A program made the position numbers and the translations under genes. A DNA stretch of 14,362 nucleotides from Desulfobacterales bacterium (GTDB lineage Bacteria > Desulfobacterota > Desulfobacteria > Desulfobacterales > C00003060): positions 345,161 to 359,522 of the forward strand of contig CP070769.1 of the NCBI GenBank assembly GCA_020347085.1, given 5' to 3'. Within the stretch, counting starts at the first letter, position 1; each line of letters begins with the position of its first letter. Below are positions 7,447-14,362 of this stretch, one piece after another. Below the pieces are notes generated by a model. The model searched no databases, had not been told where the DNA came from, and saw nothing but the letters and a program-made list of their open reading frames with translations.

Positions 7447-8067
7447 TCAGATAGGAGAGATAAATGTGAAAAAATAGAATACAGCGTAGCAAACAAGCAC
7501 GGCTATCAGGTTCCAGTGTCCGTTGTTTTCCAAAAGAAGGCTCCATTTGAAAAACAACAATGCCCTCCAATCAACCCCTTTAAACGACGGCATGAACCGT
7601 TTTACCTCACGGCAATAATTTTCATATGCTTCCCCAAACAGCACCCACAACTTTTCTTCCTCGCGTTTTACGCGGTTTACCACATAAAAATAATACAGAA
7701 TGACAAAGATGAGGATGACCCAAATATTTCCGGTAAGGACCAAAAAGCCGACTAATAGAAAAAAACGCCCAATGTACATTGGATTTCTCATCAGCATATA
7801 AAGCCCTTTAACAGCGAGTATTCGGTTTTTCTCCAGGGAAGCGAAGCACCAGAGCTGAATCAGTTCGCCGAACAGACTCAGAGTCAGGCCAAAGAAAAAC
7901 CAAGAGGGCTCTATCTGAAGAATCAAGATCACAAAGAAGACCAAGAAAATCGGATATCGCAGTTTTAGCAAAAACGATCTTAGCCCTTTGTCATTAAAGA
8001 CTTCATGAATACGATTCACTACATCCAGCACACTGTCTTCCTTTGCTATTTTTAGGCCGCGAAGCAT
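7447..8067 (-). CDS. Membrane methyltransferase-like protein (ICMT/PEMT family)
   Basis: This 206-aa hydrophobic protein belongs to the isoprenylcysteine carboxyl methyltransferase / phospholipid methyltransferase superfamily, whose members use S-adenosylmethionine within the membrane. The family signature is clear: GLYMLMRNPMYIGRF at 88-102 and the EEEKLW...FGEAYENYCREVKRFMP block at 136-160. Likely membrane spans are at about 38-51, 55-75, 100-112, 114-130 and 186-202. The start is ATG at 8067-8065, with no strong Shine-Dalgarno. It begins 24 bp after the predicted kinase gene upstream and is last in the minus-strand run. True prenylcysteine substrates are unlikely in bacteria, so the substrate is probably a lipid or unknown. 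Its stop lies 22 bp from the convergent radical SAM gene. Confidence 0.75.
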   Translation of the reverse strand: MLRGLKIAKEDSVLDVVNRIHEVFNDKGLRSFLLKLRYPIFLVFFVILILQIEPSWFFFGLTLSLFGELIQLWCFASLEKNRILAVKGLYMLMRNPMYIGRFFLLVGFLVLTGNIWVILIFVILYYFYVVNRVKREEEKLWVLFGEAYENYCREVKRFMPSFKGVDWRALLFFKWSLLLENNGHWNLIAVLVCYAVFYFFTFISPI

Positions 8068-8091
8068 GATTTTCGGAGTTTCAATGCATGA

Positions 8092-8790
8092 TCACGCAGA
8101 CCCCAAGAACGATGTCCTAACGTACCTAATCATGTCACGGATCAACCTTGTTGCCCTCCCGGGCAACCATAGACTGCTCATGGTCTCGCCCATGGCAAGC
8201 CTTTTTCTCTCCTCATTGCTGATAAGCTCGGGATTAAGCCTTCCCTTGACCTTGACAAAACCCATCCAGTCTATACTCCCCACGATATCCTTGAGCTTGC
8301 CCCGCCATGGGATCCAAAGGCATGATGCAAAGTCTACGAGGTATGGGATCCCATTAGCGTCTATACCGTAATTTCTCCTATTCCTGAGGTCCAAATGGTA
8401 AACCCCTCTCCGGTGCAACTCTTCGATAATATTTGAAAGATTTTCATAATAAAGGGCATCTGGCTTCTGTGTTGTCGTTTTAAGGTTTTCTCCCCCCATG
8501 TAGGATGTGACGAGGGTGTACCTATCTGGCCTGTTGAGGAGCTTTGGTATGCCAGATATGCCTTTTAGCCTTGAATAGATAAAAGCCTCCCAGGAGACAA
8601 GCACTGTCCCCATCATGCGCACAAACCAAGCCCTGTTTCTGTAAGTCTTCTCCACAACGTATCTGCCATCAAGTCGCATCAATGAAACATCGGGCCCATA
8701 GATGCGCCTTTTTTTTAAGGCCTTTTGTGTCATGCCGGTGCAATCATTTGACCGAAGGCGGACTGCTTTTCCCGCCTCGCCTGCTTTCAT
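8092..8790 (-). CDS. Predicted small kinase related to LPS/RIO-type kinases
   Basis: This 232-aa protein shows a compact kinase pattern: VVEK with Lys48 as the likely ATP-binding lysine, SWEAFIY with Glu68 as a helix-C glutamate, a catalytic loop HLDLRNRRN at 132-140 (Asp134), and LVDFAS with Asp153 as the metal-binding Asp. The loop is unusual: Asn140 sits six residues after the Asp, where classic kinases and the KdkA-like protein at 1311-2027 have five (Asn137 is a possible alternative). The substrate cannot be read. It could phosphorylate a core sugar or lipid, given the LPS context, or act as a RIO-like protein kinase. The start is ATG 8790; ATG 8733 is an alternative that removes 19 residues unlike the rest. 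Neither has a clear Shine-Dalgarno. The ICMT-like gene follows after 24 bp. Confidence 0.7.
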   Translation of the reverse strand: MKAGEAGKAVRLRSNDCTGMTQKALKKRRIYGPDVSLMRLDGRYVVEKTYRNRAWFVRMMGTVLVSWEAFIYSRLKGISGIPKLLNRPDRYTLVTSYMGGENLKTTTQKPDALYYENLSNIIEELHRRGVYHLDLRNRRNYGIDANGIPYLVDFASCLWIPWRGKLKDIVGSIDWMGFVKVKGRLNPELISNEERKRLAMGETMSSLWLPGRATRLIRDMIRYVRTSFLGSA

Positions 8791-8849
8791 AGTTATGGCA
8801 TCGTACCCAACTGCCTACAAATAAACCCTGATCCCTCAGCTTTGATGCT

Positions 8850-9023
8850 TCAGTTGCCTATCGGCTTTGCCTCATCAATCAGCATAATGGGAATGTCATC
8901 CCTGATTTCGTAAAGGAGCTTGCATGTATCACAGATAAGTCCGTCTCTGGTCTCATTCAAATAGATATTCCCTTTGCACTTCGGGCAGGCCAAAATATCC
9001 AACAACTCCTGGCTGATTCCCAT
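8850..9023 (-). CDS. Small Trm112/YcaR-type zinc-ribbon protein (57 aa)
   Basis: This short gene reads MGISQELLDILACPKC and then a second Cys pair, ICDTC. The four cysteines at 13, 16, 31 and 34 form a C-x2-C ... C-x2-C zinc ribbon. The LLDILACPxCKG opening, the segment ending in DDIPIML, and the 57-60 aa length match the Trm112/YcaR (UPF0434) family. Trm112 in eukaryotes activates several methyltransferases; the role of bacterial members is not established. The start is very strong: AAAGGAGG at 9038-9031 lies 7 nt before ATG 9023. In E. coli ycaR lies next to lpxK (lpxK-ycaR-kdsB); here the epimerase separates it from lpxK, but the association is kept. It could be a partner of a nearby enzyme such as the membrane methyltransferase; that is speculation. 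Confidence 0.88.
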   Translation of the reverse strand: MGISQELLDILACPKCKGNIYLNETRDGLICDTCKLLYEIRDDIPIMLIDEAKPIGN

Positions 9024-9030
9024 CCTTATA

Positions 9031-9038
9031 CCTCCTTT
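9031..9038 (-). promoter_or_regulatory. Strong Shine-Dalgarno of the zinc-ribbon gene
   Basis: On the minus strand AAAGGAGG lies 7 nt before the ATG at 9023. It is one of the two best ribosome binding sites in the window and fixes the start of the small protein. Confidence 0.85.
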
Positions 9039-9050
9039 CCAAAGAAAACA

Positions 9051-9098
9051 GTTGAGTCGTTGAGAAGTCGAGTCGTCGAATAGTCGGGGGGTCCGTGG
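9051..9098 (+). repeat. Degenerate 8-nt tandem array (GTTGAGTN), left arm
   Basis: Read in 8-base steps from 9051 the units are GTTGAGTC, GTTGAGAA, GTCGAGTC, GTCGAATA, GTCGGGGG and a weak GTCCGTGG. Each begins with GT, and the first four follow GTYGA. The same unit recurs on the other strand at 9207-9230. Confidence 0.7.
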
Positions 9099-9112
9099 TC
9101 ATTTGTCACTGG

Positions 9113-9147
9113 TTGCTGGATCATGGATGCTGGATCCCTGATATTCG
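9113..9147 (+). repeat. Degenerate 7-nt tandem array (ATNCTGG)
   Basis: In 7-base steps from 9113 the units are TTGCTGG, ATCATGG, ATGCTGG, ATCCCTG and ATATTCG. The first three are close to one another and the last two decay. Confidence 0.6.
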
Positions 9148-9163
9148 TTTCAGCTTCCTTTAC

Positions 9164-9191
9164 ATCCGAAATCCGCATTCTGCATATTCAT
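9164..9191 (+). repeat. Degenerate 7-nt tandem array (ATCCGCA)
   Basis: In 7-base steps from 9164 the units are ATCCGAA, ATCCGCA, TTCTGCA and TATTCAT. The unit differs from the neighbouring 7-nt array. Confidence 0.55.
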
Positions 9192-9206
9192 CCGTCTACA
9201 AATAAG

Positions 9207-9238
9207 TACTCAACTACTTAACCACTCAACTATTTTAC
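9207..9238 (-). repeat. 8-nt tandem array, right arm, inverted copy of 9051-9082
   Basis: On the plus strand the units are TACTCAAC (9207-9214), TACTTAAC (9215-9222), CACTCAAC (9223-9230) and a weak TATTTTAC (9231-9238). On the minus strand they read GTTGAGTA, GTTAAGTA and GTTGAGTG, the same consensus as the left arm. The array runs into the stop codon and last codons of the epimerase gene. Confidence 0.7.
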
Positions 9239-10171
9239 TATCTCCTTGATCCACTCGTACTCTCTACGAAGACCGTCTTGAAGCTGAACCTTCGGCTTAT
9301 ACCCTAGCTTCTCTTTTGCCTTGGTCATGTCCGCAAAGGTATGCCGCACGTCCCCCTTCTGTCTCCCCTCGTAACAGACGTCAGTTTCCCGGCCCGCAAT
9401 TTGGTGTATGATCGGAATAACCCGATTCAAACTAATACGCGAGCCCCCGCCAATATTAAATACTTCTCCCGGTGAAGCCTTTTCGAAAGATAGTCTGTTA
9501 GCTTCCATAATGTCATCCACATGCGTGAAGTCTCTACTCTGTTCACCGTCACCATATACCTTGATGGGTTTATTCTCCAACACCCATCTGAAGAAGCGGT
9601 GAAAAGCCATATCTGGTCTCTGCCGTGCTCCATAAACCGTGAAATATCGGAGTGACACTGTTGGAATACTGAAAGCCTTATAGTACAGATAGCATAGATG
9701 CTCCCCTGCCAACTTGGAAACCCCATATGGTGAAACGGGACGGAGCATGGAATCCTCTCTCATGGGCAGGTCCGCGGTATCCCCGTAAACAGACGACGAC
9801 GAAGCATATATGAATTTCTTGACCGGACTTTCCCGACATGCCTCAAGCAGCATTTGCGTGGCAAGAATATTATTGTCGGAATAAATTTTAAAGTTTTGCC
9901 CCCAACTCGCCCGCACGCCCGCCTGGGCGGCTTGGTGAAAGACGACATCAACCCCGTCCAGAATTTTTACCAGGTTGAGTCCTAAGAGATTTCCTTCAAT
10001 GAATTCAAAATCTCCATTTTTCTTCATACCGACAATATTTGCTTCCTTTACTGATCTTGGATAGAAGTCTAAGAAGCTGTCTACCCCTATGACCCCCAAT
10101 CCCTCTTGGAGTAAATATCCACATAAATGCGAACCGATAAACCCGGCTGCCCCTGTCACCAAAGCCTTCAA
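9230..10171 (-). CDS. NAD-dependent sugar-nucleotide epimerase (GalE/UDP-glucuronate epimerase type)
   Basis: This extended short-chain dehydrogenase probably epimerises a UDP-sugar used for LPS core or O-antigen. From the chosen TTG it has 313 residues, the family norm. The NAD-binding G-x2-G-x2-G motif is at 7-13 (VTGAAGFIGSH), with Asp31 at the end of the second strand. The catalytic parts are the SSSSVYG stretch (about 124-130) and Tyr149-x3-Lys153. AGVRASW and later RYFTVYGARQRPDMAFHRF resemble the GalE/UDP-glucuronate 4-epimerase branch. The start is TTG 10171 because GGAAGGAG lies 7 nt upstream and the core begins at once. A longer frame from TTG 10270 would add 33 residues unlike the family. 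It follows lpxK after 123 bp. The exact sugar cannot be decided from sequence alone. Confidence 0.87.
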   Translation of the reverse strand: MKALVTGAAGFIGSHLCGYLLQEGLGVIGVDSFLDFYPRSVKEANIVGMKKNGDFEFIEGNLLGLNLVKILDGVDVVFHQAAQAGVRASWGQNFKIYSDNNILATQMLLEACRESPVKKFIYASSSSVYGDTADLPMREDSMLRPVSPYGVSKLAGEHLCYLYYKAFSIPTVSLRYFTVYGARQRPDMAFHRFFRWVLENKPIKVYGDGEQSRDFTHVDDIMEANRLSFEKASPGEVFNIGGGSRISLNRVIPIIHQIAGRETDVCYEGRQKGDVRHTFADMTKAKEKLGYKPKVQLQDGLRREYEWIKEIVK

Positions 10172-10178
10172 ATCACTT

Positions 10179-10186
10179 CTCCTTCC
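10179..10186 (-). promoter_or_regulatory. Shine-Dalgarno fixing the epimerase TTG start
   Basis: GGAAGGAG on the minus strand lies 7 nt before TTG 10171. It makes this TTG the start instead of the upstream TTG at 10270. Confidence 0.8.
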
Positions 10187-10294
10187 AGCTCTTTTATCAG
10201 CTATTATGGAAGCCTGGCAAGATGTTCCGCTTCCAAACCCTTCACCTTCCTTTGCCAAGGTTGAAAACAACTCGCAGCGGTCACAGTTCGGTGA

Positions 10295-11419
10295 TCATGC
10301 AGGAAGCCTATCAGTCAGTGATGCCATGACCTGAGTTTGTAAATAGTTTTCAAAGGCTTCTGTCTCATCTTCAAACGAGATCGAAATAGTCAGAACCATC
10401 AGTTGGGGCACTAATGGGATCGGAGTCTGGATGTTGATGTAATCCTTCTCGGTAGTTATTACCTTGTCCGCTTTCAAGGCCCTTGCCCTTTTCCAAATAC
10501 GCCTAATATCCTTGTAAGAATACCGATGATGGTCTGGAAACGAAAAGAAGCCCGCAATATCGCCTCCAAGCCCAGAAACGGTCTCACGAAAGCTATCATT
10601 TCTGGCAATACCAGAAAACAAGAAAAGCTTTTGTCCTTTCAGTACCTCTAAATTGAGGGGTTCCTTTTGTCCAGCCGTGAAAAGCCCGTCAGGGAAGTGC
10701 ACACACCTGAAAATAGGACGTCCTGGCGCATGTTCCATGAGCGGGTTCAATCGAGCCAAGTCATCGTCCCCCTGCCACCGGGTGAGGATGAGGGCACTGG
10801 AACGTTTGATCTGCTCGATAGGTTCCCGCAATGTACCCCTTGGAATGCAATAACCGTTGCCAAAGGGTCGGAGGCTGTCCAAAAGCAATAGGTCTAAATC
10901 CCTTTTCAAAGGCAAATGCTGAAACCCATCGTCAAGGACCAAGACCGATACGCCGAACTTTCTAATGGCCCATCTGCCTACCTGATGTCGGTCCTTTCCT
11001 ACGAGCAAAGGGATACCCTTTAGCTTAGAAGCCAACAGTTGCGGCTCGTCACCTGACGCCCGCAGGTCCATAAATATGGTCTTGCCATCTGATACAATTC
11101 CTCCGGAACGTTGTGCATAACCACCGTACCCCCTACTGATGACACCGACCTTTAGCCCAAGCCCGTTCAATAAGCTTGTCACATAATGTACCATGGGGGT
11201 CTTTCCAGTGCCTCCCACGGTTATGTTGCCTATCGACACAACTTTACACGGAAGGCTCTTATGCTCAAGAATACCCTTCTCGTATAGACTTATTCTCAGT
11301 CCTACCGCAAGTCTATATACTTGGGAGCATGCATAAAGCCCCCATTCGAAGGGCGATGTAAAGGTCGGAGGTGCGACATCTCCCTGAGTCATAACCTTTT
11401 GTATGGCATCCCGGATCAT
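10295..11419 (-). CDS. lpxK: Tetraacyldisaccharide 4'-kinase LpxK
   Basis: LpxK phosphorylates the 4' position of the tetraacyldisaccharide-1-phosphate lipid A precursor using ATP, at the cytoplasmic face of the inner membrane. The 374-aa protein has the P-loop GNITVGGTGKT at 64-74, then SRGYGG, GDEPQLLA, VGKDRH and DDGFQH at 163-168, all signatures of this family. A late segment, FSFPDHHRYSYKDI, followed by TTEKD, is also characteristic. The N-terminal about 55 residues, with a membrane-associating helix and LYEKG, are typical. The start is ATG 11419; an internal ATG at codon 10 has AAAGG close upstream and is possible. It begins 26 bp after lptG, so the two are probably cotranscribed. Confidence 0.96.
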   Translation of the reverse strand: MIRDAIQKVMTQGDVAPPTFTSPFEWGLYACSQVYRLAVGLRISLYEKGILEHKSLPCKVVSIGNITVGGTGKTPMVHYVTSLLNGLGLKVGVISRGYGGYAQRSGGIVSDGKTIFMDLRASGDEPQLLASKLKGIPLLVGKDRHQVGRWAIRKFGVSVLVLDDGFQHLPLKRDLDLLLLDSLRPFGNGYCIPRGTLREPIEQIKRSSALILTRWQGDDDLARLNPLMEHAPGRPIFRCVHFPDGLFTAGQKEPLNLEVLKGQKLFLFSGIARNDSFRETVSGLGGDIAGFFSFPDHHRYSYKDIRRIWKRARALKADKVITTEKDYINIQTPIPLVPQLMVLTISISFEDETEAFENYLQTQVMASLTDRLPA

Positions 11420-11445
11420 GGAAAAGCCCGTAACTCAAACGATGT

Positions 11446-12546
11446 TTAGTTTGTGTTGAGTAGCAGCAGGGTACCAACACATGCAAATATGACGTTAGTC
11501 AGCCAAGCCGCTATCACTGGTGGCAATATCCCGCCATACCCCAACGACAAACAGAAGCTGTAAAGGGTCCAATAGAGAAACGCCATCCCAAGGCCACAAA
11601 AAATATTTCCAGCTAGCCCCTCCTTTTTTTTCCTCCAAAAGGCTAAACTAGATCCCACAATTGCCATGATTACACAAACAAAGGGAAAAGCTATCTTGGC
11701 GTTGAGGTCCACCCTGTAAGCTGTGGCATCGTATCCTTCTTTTTCCACCCCCTGAATGTAAGCGGATAGCTCACTGTAATTCATTTCTTCACACTTCTTC
11801 GCAACCATCTTCAGGTCTTCGGGAACAAATTCAAGGTTAACCCGACTTTTTTTTCGGTAGGTTATCTTGTAGCCTCTGTCGTCTTTCACTAACTCCTGCT
11901 CGACAACATTGAATAAATCCCATCCCCCTCCGGTGTAAACACCCTCTTGAGCATCAATCCGTTTTGTCAGAACGAAGTCCTGGTCAAAATAACTCAGTGT
12001 TATGCCGAATATTGTCTCATCAGAGGGTTTAAAATACGTAATATGGGAAATGGAGTGATTACCTTTGATCCAGATATTCTTTTCTCTGGAAGTAACCGCA
12101 GATTCCTTTTTGACTTCGCTGTACCATATCTTATTTGCTCTCCCTATGGTTATTGGAACCAACACCTCGGAAAAGAAAAAAAGAAGGCCGCTAAATATGA
12201 GCCCCACAACCAGAACAGACTTAAAGAGATGGAAAATACTCACCCCACTGCTTTTCAGGGCTACTATCTCATTGTTGTTGACCATCAGGCCAAAGACTAT
12301 GAGCACGCCTAGTAATAGCCCCACTGGCATTATCTGTGCGACTATAAACGGAACCCTGAGTCCAAAAAAAGCAAGCGCCCTCGAAATAGACAACTTGGCC
12401 TCCAGGAAATCGTCGATCTTTCCAAAAAAATCGACGGCCACATATATGCCAACAACAGTGACTAGAACAATACAAAAATACTTCAGTAATTCCTGGGTTA
12501 GGTGCTTTTGAATTATTGTCATAAAACCCACTTTTCCCATCTTCAT
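11446..12546 (-). CDS. lptG: LPS export permease LptG
   Basis: LptG and LptF form the membrane heterodimer of the LptB2FG transporter, which extracts LPS from the inner membrane for delivery across the periplasm. The 366-aa protein has the expected layout. Three membrane spans lie at about 24-41, 64-89 and 107-129, a periplasmic domain of about 150 residues follows, and three more spans lie at about 285-304, 313-335 and 342-363. NNNEIVALKSSGVS at about 90-103 is the cytoplasmic coupling-helix region that contacts LptB. LptG is chosen over LptF because it is second in the pair and the C-terminal half resembles LptG. The start is ATG 12546; ATG 12522, beginning MTIIQKHLTQ, matches the family start well and is an alternative. 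lpxK follows after 26 bp. Confidence 0.92.
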   Translation of the reverse strand: MKMGKVGFMTIIQKHLTQELLKYFCIVLVTVVGIYVAVDFFGKIDDFLEAKLSISRALAFFGLRVPFIVAQIMPVGLLLGVLIVFGLMVNNNEIVALKSSGVSIFHLFKSVLVVGLIFSGLLFFFSEVLVPITIGRANKIWYSEVKKESAVTSREKNIWIKGNHSISHITYFKPSDETIFGITLSYFDQDFVLTKRIDAQEGVYTGGGWDLFNVVEQELVKDDRGYKITYRKKSRVNLEFVPEDLKMVAKKCEEMNYSELSAYIQGVEKEGYDATAYRVDLNAKIAFPFVCVIMAIVGSSLAFWRKKKEGLAGNIFCGLGMAFLYWTLYSFCLSLGYGGILPPVIAAWLTNVIFACVGTLLLLNTN

Positions 12547-12753
12547 CCTATCCGCGCTATCTCATGAAGACGAGACAATAACGTGAAGGGCTCCCTTAAT
12601 TTCTATCGGCTACATAAGTTGAAGGCCCCTGCGTCCCGATAAATCGGGACAGGGAATGCGCTCGCTGTTGCAGTTCAAAGAAGCTGCGTGATATCCCGAA
12701 AAGAAACTCGTAAAAACCCTGCGGAGAGAGAAAAGACTCTTTACGGATGGGCT
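12547..12753. other. Intergenic spacer between lptF and lptG carrying repeat copy 2
   Basis: This 206-bp spacer separates two genes that usually sit nose to tail. It contains the 46-bp dispersed repeat at 12633-12678 and no frame with a recognisable product. I see no clear promoter for lptG in it. Confidence 0.7.
12633..12678 (+). repeat. 46-bp dispersed repeat with palindromic head, copy 2
   Basis: This copy is identical to 1143-1188 except for one base in the palindrome centre (A for G). GTCCCGAT and ATCGGGAC flank AA. It lies in the lptF-lptG spacer and is read antisense to those genes, while copy 1 is sense to its neighbours, so orientation does not follow transcription. Confidence 0.85.
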
Positions 12754-13929
12754 CTACTCAGAGCACACAAACCTTTGCCGCATGAATATCCTGGGCAATA
12801 AGGAAATTCCTTTCAGAGGGCGTTCTTTTGCACTTGACATAAGCAGATATAAGCCGACAGCCCCGATCACCAGGTTGGGACCCCACATGCATAAAACGGG
12901 CGGACATATCCCTGCCTCACCAAAAACCCAGCCTGCTGACAGAAAGATGTAGTAAATGAGAAAGAAAAGCAGCCCAAGAACCATCCCAAAAGATCGCTTT
13001 GCAGACCTTGATTGAATCCCCAGAGGGACCCCTACAAGTCCAAAGACAAAACATGCGAAAGGAATGGAGAACTTCTTGTAATATTCCATTGACATCAAGT
13101 AGTACTTGGCGTTTTTCTCGGTAGCTTCTCTCAAGCTGCTACGTAACTCACCCAAGCCCATCTCCTTTCTCCCTTTTTGGGCGTGTTTTCTTGCAGACAG
13201 AACCTGTGCGAGTTCAAGGTTAAAATCGTAGGTATCAAAGTTAACAGAATGTGCGGCCTTATTCTCTTGATCCACCGTGTTGATCATCCCGTTGAACAGT
13301 CTTAACTGGAAGGTAAGGCTTTCCGCATCGCAGAAAAGCTTCCCGTTGGGAGCAACAACAGTGCTTACTGTTCCTGCAGTCTGCCGGTCTTCAATAAAAA
13401 TGTCGCTGAGGGTCTTGTCTCGTGCATCAATTTTACCCACATACAGCATGACGTCCTTGAAACTGTCATTGAATGTCCTCTCTTTTAGCCCCATGTCAAC
13501 ATTTGATTTAGCGGTCTCAAACAACAACGCTTTGAAAAAAAGCCTTCCCCAGGGCGACCCGTATATACACATAAAACCGGTCACCAAACACCCGATGAGA
13601 CAAAAAACAAATACAGGAGGAAGAAGCCTGTAGATGCTAAACCCGCCTGCTTTCAGGGCCACGACCTCATTGTCATTTGACAATCTCAGGAAAGCAAGTA
13701 GCACCCCCATCATGACCGACATAGGAACAACAAAGACTAAAAAAGATGGGATGGAGCAGATCAACATGAGCAGGACAGAAGAAACACTCACCCCATGGTT
13801 CACGATCAGGTCCGTAATCTTGACGATCTTCGCCATCAGGAAAATAAAGGTGAACAAGATTAGGTTGATAAGAAAGGGAGGTATCATCTCCCTAAAGATA
13901 TATCTGCTGACAATGCTGTTGACTTTCAT
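12754..13929 (-). CDS. lptF: LPS export permease LptF
   Basis: LptF is the partner of LptG in the LptB2FG LPS extractor. The 391-aa protein has three membrane spans at about 18-37, 52-80 and 103-123, a periplasmic domain from about 130 to 280, and three spans at about 285-305, 312-333 and 343-365. LSNDNEVVALKAGGFS at about 83-98 is the coupling region facing LptB. The N-terminus, MKVNSIVSRYIFREMIPPF, is typical of LptF. About 25 basic residues follow the last span. The start is ATG 13929, with no strong Shine-Dalgarno. lptG follows after 207 bp, a wider spacing than usual. No LptB, LptA or LptC gene is in the window, so those parts must be encoded elsewhere. Confidence 0.92.
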   Translation of the reverse strand: MKVNSIVSRYIFREMIPPFLINLILFTFIFLMAKIVKITDLIVNHGVSVSSVLLMLICSIPSFLVFVVPMSVMMGVLLAFLRLSNDNEVVALKAGGFSIYRLLPPVFVFCLIGCLVTGFMCIYGSPWGRLFFKALLFETAKSNVDMGLKERTFNDSFKDVMLYVGKIDARDKTLSDIFIEDRQTAGTVSTVVAPNGKLFCDAESLTFQLRLFNGMINTVDQENKAAHSVNFDTYDFNLELAQVLSARKHAQKGRKEMGLGELRSSLREATEKNAKYYLMSMEYYKKFSIPFACFVFGLVGVPLGIQSRSAKRSFGMVLGLLFFLIYYIFLSAGWVFGEAGICPPVLCMWGPNLVIGAVGLYLLMSSAKERPLKGISLLPRIFMRQRFVCSE

Positions 13930-14362
13930 GTTACGGTATCACTCTTTAGAAAAGCCCTTGCGCAAGAGAGAGCTGGGTGCCTCGAGTTATCGAACGCCAG
14001 AGGAGCGATGCTTCCTTCGCAAGGCAATAAATACGCTGTTCCATCTGCCGAAGGACCGACAATTTGCCGGCCTCACAGAGATCGACAGTGACACTTCAAC
14101 TTTTTCCCACGATCAAAGTCCCGTCATCCTCCGCCGTACCATATACAGGAGACCCTATTGGCGGCTAACCGCAGCGAGGCAATATAGAAAAGACAAACAG
14201 TATCAAGGCACAACCAAAAACGACATGACCCAGCCGTCCGGTATGAGCTTCAATAGACGGATCATGGAAACAAAGCCCGGGTTGGGTCAAGTAATTAAGT
14301 CAGAAGCCGGACGTCTCCAGGACCATTCACCTTCAGCGTCGTGGCCTCTCCAGCCGGTCTCA
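13930..14362. other. Gap upstream of lptF with no recognisable gene
   Basis: About 430 bp between lptF and the right edge have no open frame I can defend on either strand. The only visible pattern is the 10-bp palindrome CTTGCGCAAG at 13957-13966. This region should hold the lptF promoter, but no pair of boxes close to consensus is seen. Confidence 0.5.

Noticed and set aside
10172..10270. N-terminal extension of the epimerase from TTG 10270
   Set aside because: The 33 added residues are unlike the family, and a strong Shine-Dalgarno sits just before TTG 10171.
11947..12511. Plus-strand open frames inside lptG
   Set aside because: They are antisense shadows of a clear LptG gene and have no independent support.
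13930..13970. Promoter for lptF near TTGCGC on the minus strand
   Set aside because: With a 17-nt spacer the -10 position reads GTGATA, too far from consensus to call.

Overview
The window looks like a chromosomal lipopolysaccharide (LPS) locus of a Gram-negative bacterium with an outer membrane. I infer a Desulfobacterota (old Deltaproteobacteria) or similar lineage from the gene mix: tandem family-9 heptosyltransferases with a C-terminal four-cysteine tail, a KdkA-like Kdo kinase, a B12-binding radical SAM protein, and LptF, LptG and LpxK together. No ribosomal or tRNA gene is visible, so the lineage is only an inference. I see no phage, CRISPR, plasmid or defence genes.

Plus-strand half (1-7424). 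The 3' part of the Kdo transferase gene waaA enters at the left edge. A stretch of about 600 bases without a convincing gene follows (710-1310). It holds a 46-bp dispersed repeat and, just after it, a textbook sigma-70 promoter (TTGACA, 17 nt, TACAAT). That promoter points into a tight run of a Kdo-kinase-like protein, a family-9 glycosyltransferase, heptosyltransferase II (waaF) and a third, atypical family-9-like protein with an extra N-terminal domain. After a gap comes a B12-binding radical SAM gene whose natural reading frame is broken by an in-frame TGA near its start.

Minus-strand half (13929 down to 7447). In transcription order it carries lptF, lptG, lpxK, a sugar-nucleotide epimerase, a small Trm112/YcaR-type zinc-ribbon protein (57 aa), a second predicted small kinase, and a membrane methyltransferase-like protein. 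The two halves meet tail to tail with only 22 bp between stop codons.

How the genes fit together: LpxK phosphorylates the lipid A precursor. WaaA adds Kdo, and the KdkA-like kinase probably phosphorylates it. The family-9 enzymes add heptoses of the inner core. The epimerase could supply a core or O-antigen sugar. LptF and LptG form the membrane part of the transporter that pulls finished LPS out of the inner membrane. The roles of the radical SAM protein, the second kinase and the membrane methyltransferase are unknown; envelope or lipid modification is only suggested by location.

The genes are mostly ordinary. The unusual points are the broken start of the radical SAM gene, the repeat shared between the waaA-downstream region and the lptF-lptG spacer, and an intergenic region (9051-9238) built from short arrays with 7- and 8-nt periods, one of them occurring as inverted copies.
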